From assembly GCA_910578085.1 (NCBI GenBank), contig CAJTPM010000006.1, positions 37,812-101,811 of the forward strand: a stretch of 64,000 bases of DNA, given 5' to 3'. Source of the DNA: an uncultured Lachnospiraceae bacterium. Its GTDB lineage: Bacteria > Bacillota > Clostridia > Lachnospirales > Lachnospiraceae. The notes under the pieces were generated by a model that had not been told where the DNA came from, did no database searches, and worked only from the letters and a program-made list of their open reading frames with translations. Below are positions 52,176 to 61,495 of the stretch, piece by piece. The position numbers were made by a program, and so were the translations under genes. The first letter of the stretch is position 1, and each line of letters begins with the position of its first letter.

Positions 52176-53666
52176 TTACTCTCCTTCCGCAAGTGCCGCC
52201 TTTATCATGATCGCGCACTCAATTCTTTTTCGCTGCAGCTCACAGCCGATCTCATAAGTGTCCGTTATACTCCCGTGAAAATTGTAGGAGTTTGCCGCAC
52301 AGCCGCCGCTGCAATAAAATTTTGCGAAACAGTCCTTACACTTTTCTTTCGCATACACATTGCATTCTTTGAAGCTGTCCCTGATGTCCGTGCGCAAAAT
52401 GCCTTCGTCTACATTGCCCATCAGAAACTCTTCCCGCCCCACAAACTGATGGCAGGGATAAAAATCTCCCCAGGGGGTGACAGCCAGATACTCCGTGCCG
52501 CTGCCGCAGCCGGACAGTCTCTTTGCCACACAGGGACCACCCTCTAAATCTATCATAAAATGAAAAAAATTGAAACCTTTTCCTTCTTTTCCGTAGCGGA
52601 TCAATTCCTTCGCCAGCCTGTCATACTCCTCAAGAAGCACCGGAATGTCTTCCTCTCTCAGCGCATATTCTTCTGTCTTCTCGGCCACTACCGGCTCCAC
52701 CGAGATCTGCTCAAATCCCAGATCAACCAGATGCAGCACATCCTTCGAGAAATCCAGATTATGCCGCGTGAATGTGCCGCGGACATAATAATTCATCTGA
52801 TTCCTGCTTTTTGCCGCCTTCTCAAATTTCGGCACTATCATATCGTAACTGCCCTGTCCACCCCGGAAAGGACGCATCAGATCATGGATCTCTTTCCGCC
52901 CGTCGATGGAGAGCACAAGATTCGCCATCTCCCTGTTGCAGAACTCCAGGATTTCATCGTTTAACAGCACCCCGTTGGTCGTCAACGTAAACCGGAATTT
53001 TTTGTGGAAAGGCTCCTCCAGGCTTCTGCCGTAAGCTACCAGATCTTTGACCACCTGCCAGTTCATCAGGGGCTCTCCGCCAAAAAAGTCCACTTCCAGC
53101 TGCACCCGGTTTCCGGAATTTGCCACCAGAAAATCGAGAGCCTTCTTCCCAACTTCAAAGGACATTAACGCCCGCCTGCCATGATACTCGCCTTCCTCCG
53201 CGAAACAGTATTTACAGGCAAGATTACAGTCGTGGGCGATATGCAGACAGAGCGCCTTCACCACAGTCTGTCTGTTTTTGAAATCAAAGATATAATTTTT
53301 GTAGATATCCTCCGTATAGAGCTGTCCGGCCTGCGCAAGTGATAACAGTTCCTCTGCGATCTCCCGTTTCTCCGCCTCCGTGCAGGCGAGTTCCCGCAGT
53401 GCTTCCGCTGCCTGTTCCAACAGCATTTCGGGGAGTTCCACACCCTGTTCCTTTCCTGCAGATGTTCCGGAAATTTCTTCCGCCTGCTCTTCTTTTGCAG
53501 AAATTCCGGAAGCAGTTTCTTCTGTCTGCTCACGTTTCCGCCAAGCCTCCCAGACAGGCTCAATAAGCGGCACCGCCTGATAAGAAAGCCCGTCCATCAC
53601 ATGGACGCTGCCGCTGTTCACATCCAATACGATATGATATCCGTTGTTGACATACTGATGTATCAT
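52176..53666 (-). CDS. scfB: Radical SAM maturase of the SCIFF peptide
   Basis: A 496-residue radical SAM/SPASM enzyme that forms thioether links in the SCIFF peptide. An N-terminal peptide-binding domain (MIHQYVNNGYHIVLDVNSGS) is followed by the cluster motif CNLACKYCF, FFGGEPLMNW, and a SPASM region rich in Cys (GCGSGTEY, FYPCHQF, KCKDCFAKFYCSGGC). An unusual Glu/Thr-rich insertion lies at about 45-85. Start at ATG 53666 behind AAAGGA. It is 173 bases downstream of its substrate gene. Confidence 0.94.
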   Translation of the reverse strand: MIHQYVNNGYHIVLDVNSGSVHVMDGLSYQAVPLIEPVWEAWRKREQTEETASGISAKEEQAEEISGTSAGKEQGVELPEMLLEQAAEALRELACTEAEKREIAEELLSLAQAGQLYTEDIYKNYIFDFKNRQTVVKALCLHIAHDCNLACKYCFAEEGEYHGRRALMSFEVGKKALDFLVANSGNRVQLEVDFFGGEPLMNWQVVKDLVAYGRSLEEPFHKKFRFTLTTNGVLLNDEILEFCNREMANLVLSIDGRKEIHDLMRPFRGGQGSYDMIVPKFEKAAKSRNQMNYYVRGTFTRHNLDFSKDVLHLVDLGFEQISVEPVVAEKTEEYALREEDIPVLLEEYDRLAKELIRYGKEGKGFNFFHFMIDLEGGPCVAKRLSGCGSGTEYLAVTPWGDFYPCHQFVGREEFLMGNVDEGILRTDIRDSFKECNVYAKEKCKDCFAKFYCSGGCAANSYNFHGSITDTYEIGCELQRKRIECAIMIKAALAEGE

Positions 53667-53799
53667 AACAAATAATCCTTTACTGACTATCCCTTTTGCC
53701 GTCCGGAAGTGCGGCATCCTGCCGTGAAACACGCTGCCATGCAGCGCAAAACCGGCACAGAAAACACTCCGATCAGCATTTCCCTGACACCGCAAAGAA

Positions 53800-53821
53800 G
53801 CAGCGAGATCTCCCGCTGCTT
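53800..53821 (-). terminator. Attenuator-like hairpin between SCIFF and its maturase
   Basis: AGCAGCG and CGCTGCT are inverted around AGATCTCC; on the minus strand the stem is followed by TCTTTG. A weak terminator here would let the peptide mRNA exceed the enzyme mRNA. Confidence 0.4.
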
Positions 53822-53839
53822 ACGAAAAGAATCACCACC

Positions 53840-53986
53840 TTATTTCCGGATCTGCTCGCAGCTCTGATTGCCGACTGTGCAGGAAGTTTTGCATGCCGAC
53901 TGGCAGGATGTCTGGCACTCGCCGCAGCCGCCTTTCTTCATGGATTCCTTTAAATCTCTTGTTGTCAATGTTTTAATATGTTTCAT
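53840..53986 (-). CDS. scfA: SCIFF peptide (six cysteines in forty-five residues)
   Basis: A 48-residue ribosomal peptide precursor. The leader (MKHIKTLTTRDLKESMKKGG) is followed by a core with six cysteines spaced C-x2-C-x3-C-x3-C-x3-C-x6-C (CGECQTSCQSACKTSC, then TVGNQSCEQ). ATG 53986 follows TAGGAGG by seven bases. It is the substrate of the downstream radical SAM maturase. SCIFF is found across Clostridia; its function is still debated. Confidence 0.95.
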   Translation of the reverse strand: MKHIKTLTTRDLKESMKKGGCGECQTSCQSACKTSCTVGNQSCEQIRK

Positions 53987-54245
53987 AACAGGACCTCCTA
54001 CTTTATCTTCCTCTTTTTCTTCACGTCCGTTCTTTCCCGGACATATCTTTTAGGAGTATAGCACAAAAACTGATGCATGAAAAGAGGGTAGTGAAATATT
54101 TCTTCCCTTTTCTCCTCTGTAAATCAATTTTTTTGGTAAGATACCTCTGCCTGTGATAAAATATTATTTATGGCAATTTATCATTTTCACAGAAGAAAAA
54201 TAATTGCCCGGTTTTCATTCTGCCAAAGCAAACAGGGGGAGAACA

Positions 54246-55205
54246 ATGCAAAAAATGATGCGCAGCACCGTATCCTGCCGGGATAACGGCCTGAAACTGG
54301 AACGATTTCTGAAAACCCGACTGCACCTGTCCAAAAAGGAGATCAGCCGGGCTAAATTCCTGGAAAACGGGATCTGCGTCAACGGAAAGCGCCAGAGAAC
54401 CGATGCGTTGTTAAAAAACGGAGATCTGGTGGAGATCCTGCTGGAAACCGGCGATAAAACTTCCGGGAGCGTGACAGCTTCCGAGAAAAAACTCTCTGTC
54501 CTCTACGAGGACGAGGATGTGATCGTTTTAGACAAACCTGCCGGTATTTCCATTCACCCGTCATGCAGAAAAGATACAGATACGTTAGCCAACCGTCTGG
54601 CCTATTATCTGCGGGACAAAAACGAGGACTCCGTCATCCGGATCTTCGGCAGACTGGATAAGGATACCTCCGGAGTCGTATTAGCCGTAAAAAACCGAGC
54701 GGCAGCCTCTAGGCTGGAGCTACAGCGAAAAAACGGTACCCTCCGCAAAACCTATCTGGCCATCACGGAAGGGATACCCTGTCCGCCGGCCGGCGTGATC
54801 CGTCTTCCCATAGGCGCCGATCCCGAAAAACCGAAGTGCATGTGTATCGCCTCCGACGGGAAAAATGCCGTCACCAACTATGAAACTTTAGCTGCAGGCA
54901 ACGGCTGCGCACTGGTGCGCCTTTCTTTAGAGACCGGCAGAACCCACCAGATCCGGGTGCATATGGCGGCCATCGGCTCTCCCCTTCTTCGGGATCCCAT
55001 TTACGGGAAAGCAGGGCCCTCTCCATTTCCGTCAGGTATTTCACACCCTCTCTCAGATAATTCTGCATGCAAAAATAATATTCCGGAATTAAAACGTACC
55101 GCGCTTCATGCCTGCAGCATCCGTTTTCTGCAGCCCTTTACCGGAAAAGAGCTCCTGATGGAAGCTCCTGTTCCGGCAGATATGCTGTTTCTTTTTTCCA
55201 TATAG
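54246..55205 (+). CDS. RluA-family RNA pseudouridine synthase
   Basis: A 319-residue enzyme that isomerises uridine in rRNA or tRNA. An N-terminal S4 domain (about 15-75: LKLERFLKTRLHLSKKEISR) is followed by the catalytic domain: DKPAGISIHPSC, GRLDKDTSGVVL with the catalytic Asp, and LETGRTHQIRVHMA. A C-terminal insertion (about 255-285, Ser/Asn-rich) is longer than usual. ATG 54246 follows GGGGGAG. Exact target RNA cannot be told from sequence. Confidence 0.92.
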   Translation: MQKMMRSTVSCRDNGLKLERFLKTRLHLSKKEISRAKFLENGICVNGKRQRTDALLKNGDLVEILLETGDKTSGSVTASEKKLSVLYEDEDVIVLDKPAGISIHPSCRKDTDTLANRLAYYLRDKNEDSVIRIFGRLDKDTSGVVLAVKNRAAASRLELQRKNGTLRKTYLAITEGIPCPPAGVIRLPIGADPEKPKCMCIASDGKNAVTNYETLAAGNGCALVRLSLETGRTHQIRVHMAAIGSPLLRDPIYGKAGPSPFPSGISHPLSDNSACKNNIPELKRTALHACSIRFLQPFTGKELLMEAPVPADMLFLFSI

Positions 55206-55268
55206 TTTCCTGCTGTTTTGCCGCAATACGGAAAAGCAGCTCTTTCATGGTTTTACACAGGAAAAACC

Positions 55269-57284
55269 TCATGCCAAAAATTCATCCAGCTCATCCCTGT
55301 AAAACATAAAGCCACAATAATCCGGATCACCGTACCCTCTGCCCTCCACATACATATCCACGCCATCCATGCCTTCTCTTATATAAGGTTTTGCCTTTTC
55401 CGGTGAAAACCTGTCTATCATCCCCAGCATATGGTCAATGTGCGCACGCTTAATCGGCAGCGGATGATGCCCGCCCAGATATTTCTCAAAATGAAATTCC
55501 ATTATCCTGCAAAGGCTCTGCCGGTATCGCCTTAACGGAATCGTCGGTTTTGCACACTGCAGAAAAACCCGCTGGTTCATCGTATCCCCTGTCATCATGA
55601 TTTCCGACTTACTGTCATAGAAACAAAAACTGCCCCAGGTATGTCCGGGCGTATGTATTGCTGTGACCATCCTGCCCCCCAGATCAAATTCCTGCCCATC
55701 CGATAAAAACTTTACTTTTGTCTTTCCAAACAGCGTCTTCCTTCCGGCATCGTAAGATTCTTTCCCATACAGCATTTTGAGCATCGGTTCCTCTTCGGCG
55801 CCGATCCATACCTCTTCAAAGCTGCCGGATCCCGATGTATGGTCCGGATGGACATGGGTTGCCACCGCTATAACAGGTCTGTCTGTCAGAAGAGATAAAA
55901 ACGGCTCAAAAATATCGTCTCCAAATCCGTTGTCGATCAGCATGGACACCTGTTCCCCAACCACCAGACCGATCTCCAGATCCCAATCCACACCGCCGGT
56001 CACATAACCCAGATATGTGGCGTTATCCCCTGTTTTCACATCCAGCGTGATACCGATTTTTGTAAGGTTGTTTTTTAACATTTCATACGCGGTAGTCCGA
56101 TAGGTATCATTGTCCACACAGCAGATAAGCGTAGAGCCCTCGCCATATCCCGCTTCCTCAAACAATTCTTTTGCTTTGTCCAGATCAAAGGGATAAGGAT
56201 CCGGCATCTCCTCCATAAATTCCTGTGTCATGGAAGCGGGCGTATTCGCCAAATAACCGCTGGATTCAAAGGCTCCCTTCCACATCGCCTCCTTATCTAT
56301 GGCATAGCATATTGCCTGACGTACCCGGACGTCCGCACAGGCGCTGCCGGCATCCAGATTAAACACAAACAGCTGCTGATACAAACCCGGGGCCGTCTGA
56401 TACCTGATCTCCTCATAGACACCGTTTTTCACATCGTCAATATCGTACTGTGTGGGATACAGGATCATATTGACACCGCCGGTCTGCAGTTCACTGAAGG
56501 CAGTGGTATCCTCATCAATACGCCGCACAATCACATCCGTAATCGGAGAATCATTTCCTCCGTAATAGTCATCGAACTTTTTCAGAACGATGGAATCTCC
56601 CGCATTCTATTCTGCAACCTGATAAGGGCCATATCCCGCAAAGGTATCAGACTGTGTGAAAACAGCGAAATCTCCACTGGCCTCCGCAGCCTCTTTCGAG
56701 TAGATCATCCTCTCTCCCACATCTTTCCAGTTTCCGATATTGGCAGACAGGAACGGAACATAGACCACATTGGATTCCAGCGCTTTTACTTCCTCAAACA
56801 CAATGTTATAACCCGACACACTCCCAAATTCATCGGTATGTTTGATGCTGTATACAACATCTTCCGCATCCAGAACCGTACCGTCATGCATGGGCACTCC
56901 CTCTTTCAGCGTCAGGGTGATGGCCGTATAGTCCTCGTTCCACTCATAAGAATCCACGATGGAATTTTCGATCACATACTCATAGCTGCCATCGTCGGTA
57001 ACAATGCAGTTGAACAGAGTGGGAGCCACAAGGCTGGAGATCATACGGCCATTCTGTGCATAGCCGATCTGCTTGATATCACCCTTCATGGCAATGACCA
57101 GATCACTTTTTGATGATTTTCCCCCTGCCTGATCATCCGCAGCTTCCGTTCCTGCCTCCTCCGCACTTTCTTTTGTCTCTTCGACTGTCGTTTCGCCTGC
57201 TCCACCGCCTCCGCAGCCCGTGAGTACAAAAGAAACCGACAGCAGAAAAGCTGACAAAAATACGAAACTTTTTTTCTTTTTCAT
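55269..57284 (-). pseudogene. Chimera: peptide-binding SBP joined to a metallo-beta-lactamase-fold hydrolase, with an amber codon
   Basis: One continuous frame of 671 sense codons apart from a TAG at 56607-56609. Residues 1-225 are the N-terminus of a family 5 peptide/nickel-binding lipoprotein (lipobox LTGC; EDVVYSIKHTDEFGSVSGYN; GYGPYQVAE). After the stop the same protein continues (NAGDSIVLKKFDDYY, then IVRRIDEDTTAFSELQTGG). Near 55964 the frame switches, without a shift, into an MBL-fold hydrolase (VVGEQVSMLIDNGFGDDIFE, ATHVHPDHTSG, MTGDTM). The SBP C-terminus and MBL N-terminus are lost. TAG replaces an expected Trp (TGG). Confidence 0.8.
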
Positions 57285-57334
57285 TTTGAATCTCCTTTTC
57301 GTTTTGTATGATATGATGTTTTCAAATAACTTTT

Positions 57335-58327
57335 TCAGGAAAGACCGTTTATCTCCCTCACAAGATGACAGGCGGCAAAGTGGTCCGGCAGCACTTCCTC
57401 ACAGACCGGCGTCTTACTGTGACAGATCTCGCGGGCATAGGGACATCTTGATGCAAACCTGCAGCCGGGCGGCGGATCGATGGGGGAAGTCAGTTCCCCT
57501 TTCAATGCAATGCGCCGCTTTTTGTGGCGGATATCCGGCAGCGGAACTGCTGAGAGAAGGGCCTTCGTATAGGGATGAAGCCGATGCCTGAACAACTCCT
57601 TTGCAGGCGCTTTCTCCACCATCTGCCCCAGATACATCACCAGTATGTCGTTGGAAATGTACTTTACTACAGACAGATCATGGGTGACAAAGATATAAGT
57701 CAGTTTACGCTCCTCCTGAATATCGCTCATCAGATTTAAGATCTGAGCCTGAATGGAAACATCCAATGCTGATACCGGTTCATCACAGACCACAAACTCC
57801 GGCTCAATAACCAGGGCTCTGGCGATCCCGATCCGCTGTCTGCGACCACCGTCCAGTTCATGGGGATAGCTGTTGACCAGCCGTCTGGCCAGTCCTACGG
57901 TATCCATGATCCTGTACACCTTCTCCTGAATCTGTCCACTGTTATCATGCCCCATGATCCGTAACGGCTCTGCGATAGACTCGTACAGCGACATGCGCGG
58001 ATTTAAGGAAGAATAAGGATCCTGAAAAATCATCTGCATCTTTTTTCGCAGTGTTGTCAGCTCCTGTCTGTCCACATGGGTAATATCCCTGCCGAAGAAC
58101 AGAATCTGTCCCGCATTGCTCTCCAACAGATGGATCAATACCCGCCCCAACGTAGACTTGCCACAGCCGGATTCCCCCACAACTCCTAACGTCCTGCCGG
58201 CGTCTATGGAAAAACTGATATCGTCCACCGCATGCACCAAACCTGCAGGCACGGAAAAATACTTTTTCAGGTTTTTCACTTCCAGAATCGGCGTATTCTC
58301 TATCCTATTTTCTCTGGTTTCGTCCAT
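57335..58327 (-). CDS. Peptide/nickel ABC transporter ATP-binding protein (DppF-like)
   Basis: A 330-residue ATPase, complete: Walker A GESGCGKSTLG, Q-loop QDPYSSLNPRM, signature variant ELDGGRRQRIGIA, Walker B VVCDEPVSALD, and the C-terminal oligopeptide-transporter region with the Cys motif (CRFASRCPYAREIC). ATG 58327 is used because AAGGAGGGG lies seven bases upstream. It overlaps the preceding fused gene by 23 bases. Its partners (DppC, DppD, SBP) are all damaged, so it is probably non-functional as a transporter. Confidence 0.88.
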   Translation of the reverse strand: MDETRENRIENTPILEVKNLKKYFSVPAGLVHAVDDISFSIDAGRTLGVVGESGCGKSTLGRVLIHLLESNAGQILFFGRDITHVDRQELTTLRKKMQMIFQDPYSSLNPRMSLYESIAEPLRIMGHDNSGQIQEKVYRIMDTVGLARRLVNSYPHELDGGRRQRIGIARALVIEPEFVVCDEPVSALDVSIQAQILNLMSDIQEERKLTYIFVTHDLSVVKYISNDILVMYLGQMVEKAPAKELFRHRLHPYTKALLSAVPLPDIRHKKRRIALKGELTSPIDPPPGCRFASRCPYAREICHSKTPVCEEVLPDHFAACHLVREINGLS

Positions 58328-59015
58328 TCCCATCCCCTCCTTCCTCAATCCTGCTTTTTTCTTTCTTCATACAGCCATGATGGTAGCACTGTACAAAATG
58401 ACCCGGTTCCACTTCTGTCAACACAGCCGGTTTCTCCAGACACTCCTTTGTCGCATAAGGGCATCTGGGAGAAAATTTGCAGCCCTGCGGAAGATTCGAC
58501 GGATCCGGCATCAGCCCTTCAATGGGTTTCAGCCTGTTGCCCTCCCCCACCGCATTGGGCAGGGAATCAAACAGTCCCCGGGTGTAAGGGTGTTCGGTCC
58601 TCTCAAAAATATGTTCCAGATCTCCCATCTCCACGATCTCCCCGGCATAAATAACGGCAACCCGGTCGCACATTTCAGCAATGATTCCCAGATCATGGGT
58701 AATCATCAAAACAGAAGTCCCCATTTTTTTCTTGATGTCATTCATCATATCCAACACCTGGGCCTGAATCGTGACATCCAACGCCGTAGTCGGCTCATCC
58801 GCCAGCAGCAGTTCCGGAGAACAAGCCAGTGCAATGGCAATAACGATGCGCTGCAGCATGCCTCCGGAAATGATCCCCGCAGATAAGCTTAAAATAACCA
58901 TGACGGAAATAATAATAAACCCTGCCATCCCTGTGGGATTGTGAAGGAAACGAATCATCGCTTCCCGAAACAGACTCCGCTGTCTGCTTTTTTCAGGCAT
59001 CTTACTTTTAGCCAT
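58305..59015 (-). pseudogene. In-frame fusion of DppC N-terminus to DppD C-terminus
   Basis: Residues 1-49 are the N-terminus of a DppC-type permease (FREAMIRFLHNPTGMAGFI, first helix IIISVMVILSLSAGII). At residue 50 the frame becomes the C-terminal two-thirds of a DppD-type ATPase from its signature (SGGMLQRIVIAIALACSPEL, DEPTTALDV, CPYATKEC). The remaining permease helices and the Walker A of DppD are missing, so neither activity can remain. The start has a good AAGGAGG site in the end of dppB. Confidence 0.85.
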
Positions 59016-59017
59016 CT

Positions 59018-60004
59018 TTAATTTCCCTCCTTCGCCAGATCAGCTGCCGTAATCTTTCTCTTCTTTGCCGATGCTCCTTTAAACCCGGCCTTGATCCGGG
59101 GATCAACCGCCGCATAAAGTATGTCAATGATCAGATTCACAACGGACACCGTAACCGCTGTCAGTATGATGGCGGCTCGAAGCTGCGGGAAATCACGGTT
59201 ATTGATGGCCTCCACCATATACCGTCCCAGACCGGGAATGGCAAAGATCTGCTCGATAATCATGGTTCCGCCAAGGGCCATCGCAAAATGAAGGCCCGCA
59301 CAGGTAATGATCGGTATCAGCGCATTTCCCATAATGTGATGCAGCACGACTTTGCTTTCTTTCTGGCCCTTGGCTCTGGCCGTCCGCACAAAATCCTGTT
59401 TCACATTATCCAAAACCGCGGCACGCACATTCCGCATATAGCCTGCCGCCCCCAGAACGCCTGTGGAGATTGCCGGCAGCACCCAGTATTTCGGACCATA
59501 CCATCCCGATACAGGAAACCATTTCAGGTCCACCGCAAATTTTAAAATTAACAGAAGCGCAAACCAGAAACTCGGCATCGCCGCCCCGATCATCGCAAGC
59601 ACCCGTATCACGCCGTCTTTCCAGGTACTTCTGTTCAAAGCTGCAAATACTCCGGCCAGAACCCCGATAGAGGCCGCCACAACCTGCGTCAGAATTGCCA
59701 GCACAAAGGTGGTAGGCCACCGTTCAAACAGATCCTTCGTCACAACCTGTCCCGTCCTGAACGATTTTCCAAAATCCCCTCTGGTCACAATACCGCAAAG
59801 GTATTTGCCATATTGCACAAGCAGCGGATCATTCAGGTTGAATTCTTCCCGCCACGCCTCCTTCTCCTCCTCGGATGCGTCGACGCCGAGCTGAAGTTCA
59901 GCCGGATCTCCCGGTGCCAGATATTGCAGAAAAAAAATCAGAAATGTCACTGCAAGGATAACCGGAACCATCATAATCAGCCTTTTCCCAATATAACGAA
60001 TCAT
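59018..60004 (-). CDS. Peptide/nickel ABC transporter permease (DppB-like)
   Basis: A 328-residue membrane permease, complete: N-terminal IRYIGKRLIMMVPVILAVTF, the EAA-type loop (DFVRTARAKGQKESKVVLHH), and LGGTMIIEQIFAIPGLGRYM. Six helices are expected. ATG 60004 follows AGGAGG. First gene of the decayed operon. With its partner permease lost it cannot form a working channel alone. Confidence 0.92.
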   Translation of the reverse strand: MIRYIGKRLIMMVPVILAVTFLIFFLQYLAPGDPAELQLGVDASEEEKEAWREEFNLNDPLLVQYGKYLCGIVTRGDFGKSFRTGQVVTKDLFERWPTTFVLAILTQVVAASIGVLAGVFAALNRSTWKDGVIRVLAMIGAAMPSFWFALLLILKFAVDLKWFPVSGWYGPKYWVLPAISTGVLGAAGYMRNVRAAVLDNVKQDFVRTARAKGQKESKVVLHHIMGNALIPIITCAGLHFAMALGGTMIIEQIFAIPGLGRYMVEAINNRDFPQLRAAIILTAVTVSVVNLIIDILYAAVDPRIKAGFKGASAKKRKITAADLAKEGN

Positions 60005-60072
60005 GAAATATCCTCCTGTCTTTTCATCTGTCAGTTATCAGTCCCCCAAAAACCGTCAATTTGTATACATTT

Positions 60073-60101
60073 AATATATCGCATTGATAATCATTTGTGA
60101 A
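60073..60101 (-). promoter_or_regulatory. Promoter of the DppB operon
   Basis: On the minus strand TTCACA (60101-60096), 17 bases, TATATT (60078-60073), about 70 bases before the dppB-like ATG. Confidence 0.5.
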
Positions 60102-60146
60102 ATTCTAATATATTATTACTGATACGCGAAACGTATTACCAAAAAG

Positions 60147-60295
60147 CCGGTCTGCACTGCACACTGCTTATTATAAGTAACAGTGCACTTTGCAAACCGG
60201 TATTCCACCCTCGCGGCAGTCGCCAGAAGATATCCAAGGCGAACAAGTTCGCCTGCAAGCACGGCTACCTGGCTCGTTGCCCGCAGAAATAAAAA
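60147..60295 (+). repeat. Dispersed intergenic repeat, copy A, with long hairpin
   Basis: CGGTATTCCACCCTCGCGGC, AGTCGCCAGAAGATATCCAA, GGCGAA/TTCGCC hairpin, then CTACCTGGCTCGTTGCCCGC: the same order as the minus strand of 33633-33745. It is preceded by an imperfect inverted repeat with outer arms GCCGGT (60146-60151) and ACCGGT (60196-60201). It lies in the 357-base gap between the DppB-like and LysR genes. Confidence 0.65.
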
Positions 60296-60337
60296 TTCCC
60301 CATCTGTGTCCATGAACCTGGACCACAGATGGGGAAT
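60295..60337 (-). terminator. Terminator of the LysR gene
   Basis: ATTCCCCATCTGTG (60295-60308) pairs with CACAGATGGGGAAT (60324-60337), extended by TCCA/TGGA. On the minus strand it is followed by TTTTTATTT, just after the stop at 60362. Confidence 0.8.
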
Positions 60338-60361
60338 CATACATCTGAATTTTATGATATT

Positions 60362-60817
60362 TTATGCCTGCTGCTCTCTGTACAGGCTCTGCATAAGCGC
60401 CACAAACTGGCCTGCATGCAGTTCCGGCCTGTCCTTATGCCACATAGCATAATAGTCGATGGCAGACGGCTCCTTCAAATGGATGTTTAAGGGAATAATA
60501 TGGCAGCCCTCCATCGGACGGACTGAATACTGTGGAAATACTCCCACGCCGAATCCGGCCCGCATCAGCATGGTAACCTCCTGCATATCATAACAGTAAG
60601 TATATTTACTGTCCGGGCATTCCCGAAAAGCCATTCCTGCCGGCGTCAGCTCCACACTGTGTTTATCCCTTTTAAAAAGCCTGACATGTATTTCCTCCTC
60701 CAGACTTTTTATCTCCCTTGTAACCGTGGGCTGGGTAGTATACAGTTCTCTCGCAGTTTTTGCAAAATTCAAATTATCGGCAAGCCGCAGAAAAATTTCG
60801 ATCTGTTTGTTTGTCAT
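60362..60817 (-). pseudogene. LysR-family regulator with internal in-frame deletion
   Basis: 151 residues against about 295 for the family. Residues 1-65 are an intact LysR helix-turn-helix (FLRLADNLNFAKTARELYTT, QPTVTREIKSLEEEI, LTPAGMAFRE). From residue 66 the sequence is the last part of the effector-binding domain (MQEVTMLMRAGFGVGVFPQY). About 140 residues between them are missing without a frame change. It might still bind DNA but not sense its ligand normally. Ribosome site AGAGGA. Confidence 0.75.
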
Positions 60818-60876
60818 AGCAATCCTCTGTTATCCATCGTTTGTTTCTATTCCTCTCTTCACCCCCTGTTCTCATT

Positions 60877-61101
60877 TCACTGTTCTTTCTCCGCCACAAC
60901 TCCAATCAGCTTCTTCATTAACGGAATATAGGTGACCGCAAAAATAAAAAACGCCAGAAGTCCCGCTTCCTTCTTATTCTTTTTCGGGATCTGCATTCCT
61001 GCCAGGATTCCCAGAGAAAGAAGGCAGAATTTCAGCACGGCAATATCCCTCCAGGTGCTTTTCTCCAGAAATCTGTCGGCGTAATAAAATAATTTTTTCA
61101 T
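60877..61101 (-). CDS. Small membrane protein downstream of sigma factor
   Basis: A 74-residue protein with two hydrophobic segments (LKFCLLSLGILAGMQIP; AGLLAFFIFAVTYIPLMKKL). ATG 61101 follows AGGAGG. It resembles a small protein family that automatic pipelines label permease of phosphate transporter, probably wrongly. It often follows a sigma-70 gene in related bacteria; here that gene is broken. Confidence 0.7.
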   Translation of the reverse strand: MKKLFYYADRFLEKSTWRDIAVLKFCLLSLGILAGMQIPKKNKKEAGLLAFFIFAVTYIPLMKKLIGVVAEKEQ

Positions 61102-61157
61102 GAGAATTTCCTCCTGTTTTTCTATAATATCTTTCATTTTCTACATAAAAACACCAA

Positions 61158-61495
61158 CTAAACACCATCTTTTTTCAAAAGCTTTCTGGCTCTCAAAAGC
61201 TGATTGCGCACCGTCGATGCCGGACAATGCAGCATTCCCGCGATCTCCGAAGCCTGATATCCCTCATAACAGTGCAGATATACCACCTCTTTGTACTTTA
61301 GCGGAAGTGCCATGATAAGTTCTGATATCCCTTCCTCCCCCCCGCAGAAACGCTGTTTTCCGATTTCAGACAGTTCCTGATATATTGAAACTTCCGTTTG
61401 AAACGCCTCAGTTCGTCCTTGCATGTGTTTGATGCCGTAACGATCAGCCACGCCTTTTCATGCTCCTCAGATGCAAAATTTCTGACAGCCGTCAC
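61158..61495 (-). pseudogene. Truncated and frameshifted sigma-70 factor
   Basis: The first frame reads FASEEHEKAWLIVTASNTCK and DELRRFKRK (end of region 2). The second, after a shift near 61395, reads SIYQELSEIGKQRFCGG, ALPLKYKEVVYLHCYEGYQA and SEIAGMLHCPASTVRNQLLR (region 4). The N-terminal third is missing, cut exactly where the ATPase gene begins at 61492, so the ATPase unit probably interrupted it. Confidence 0.8.
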
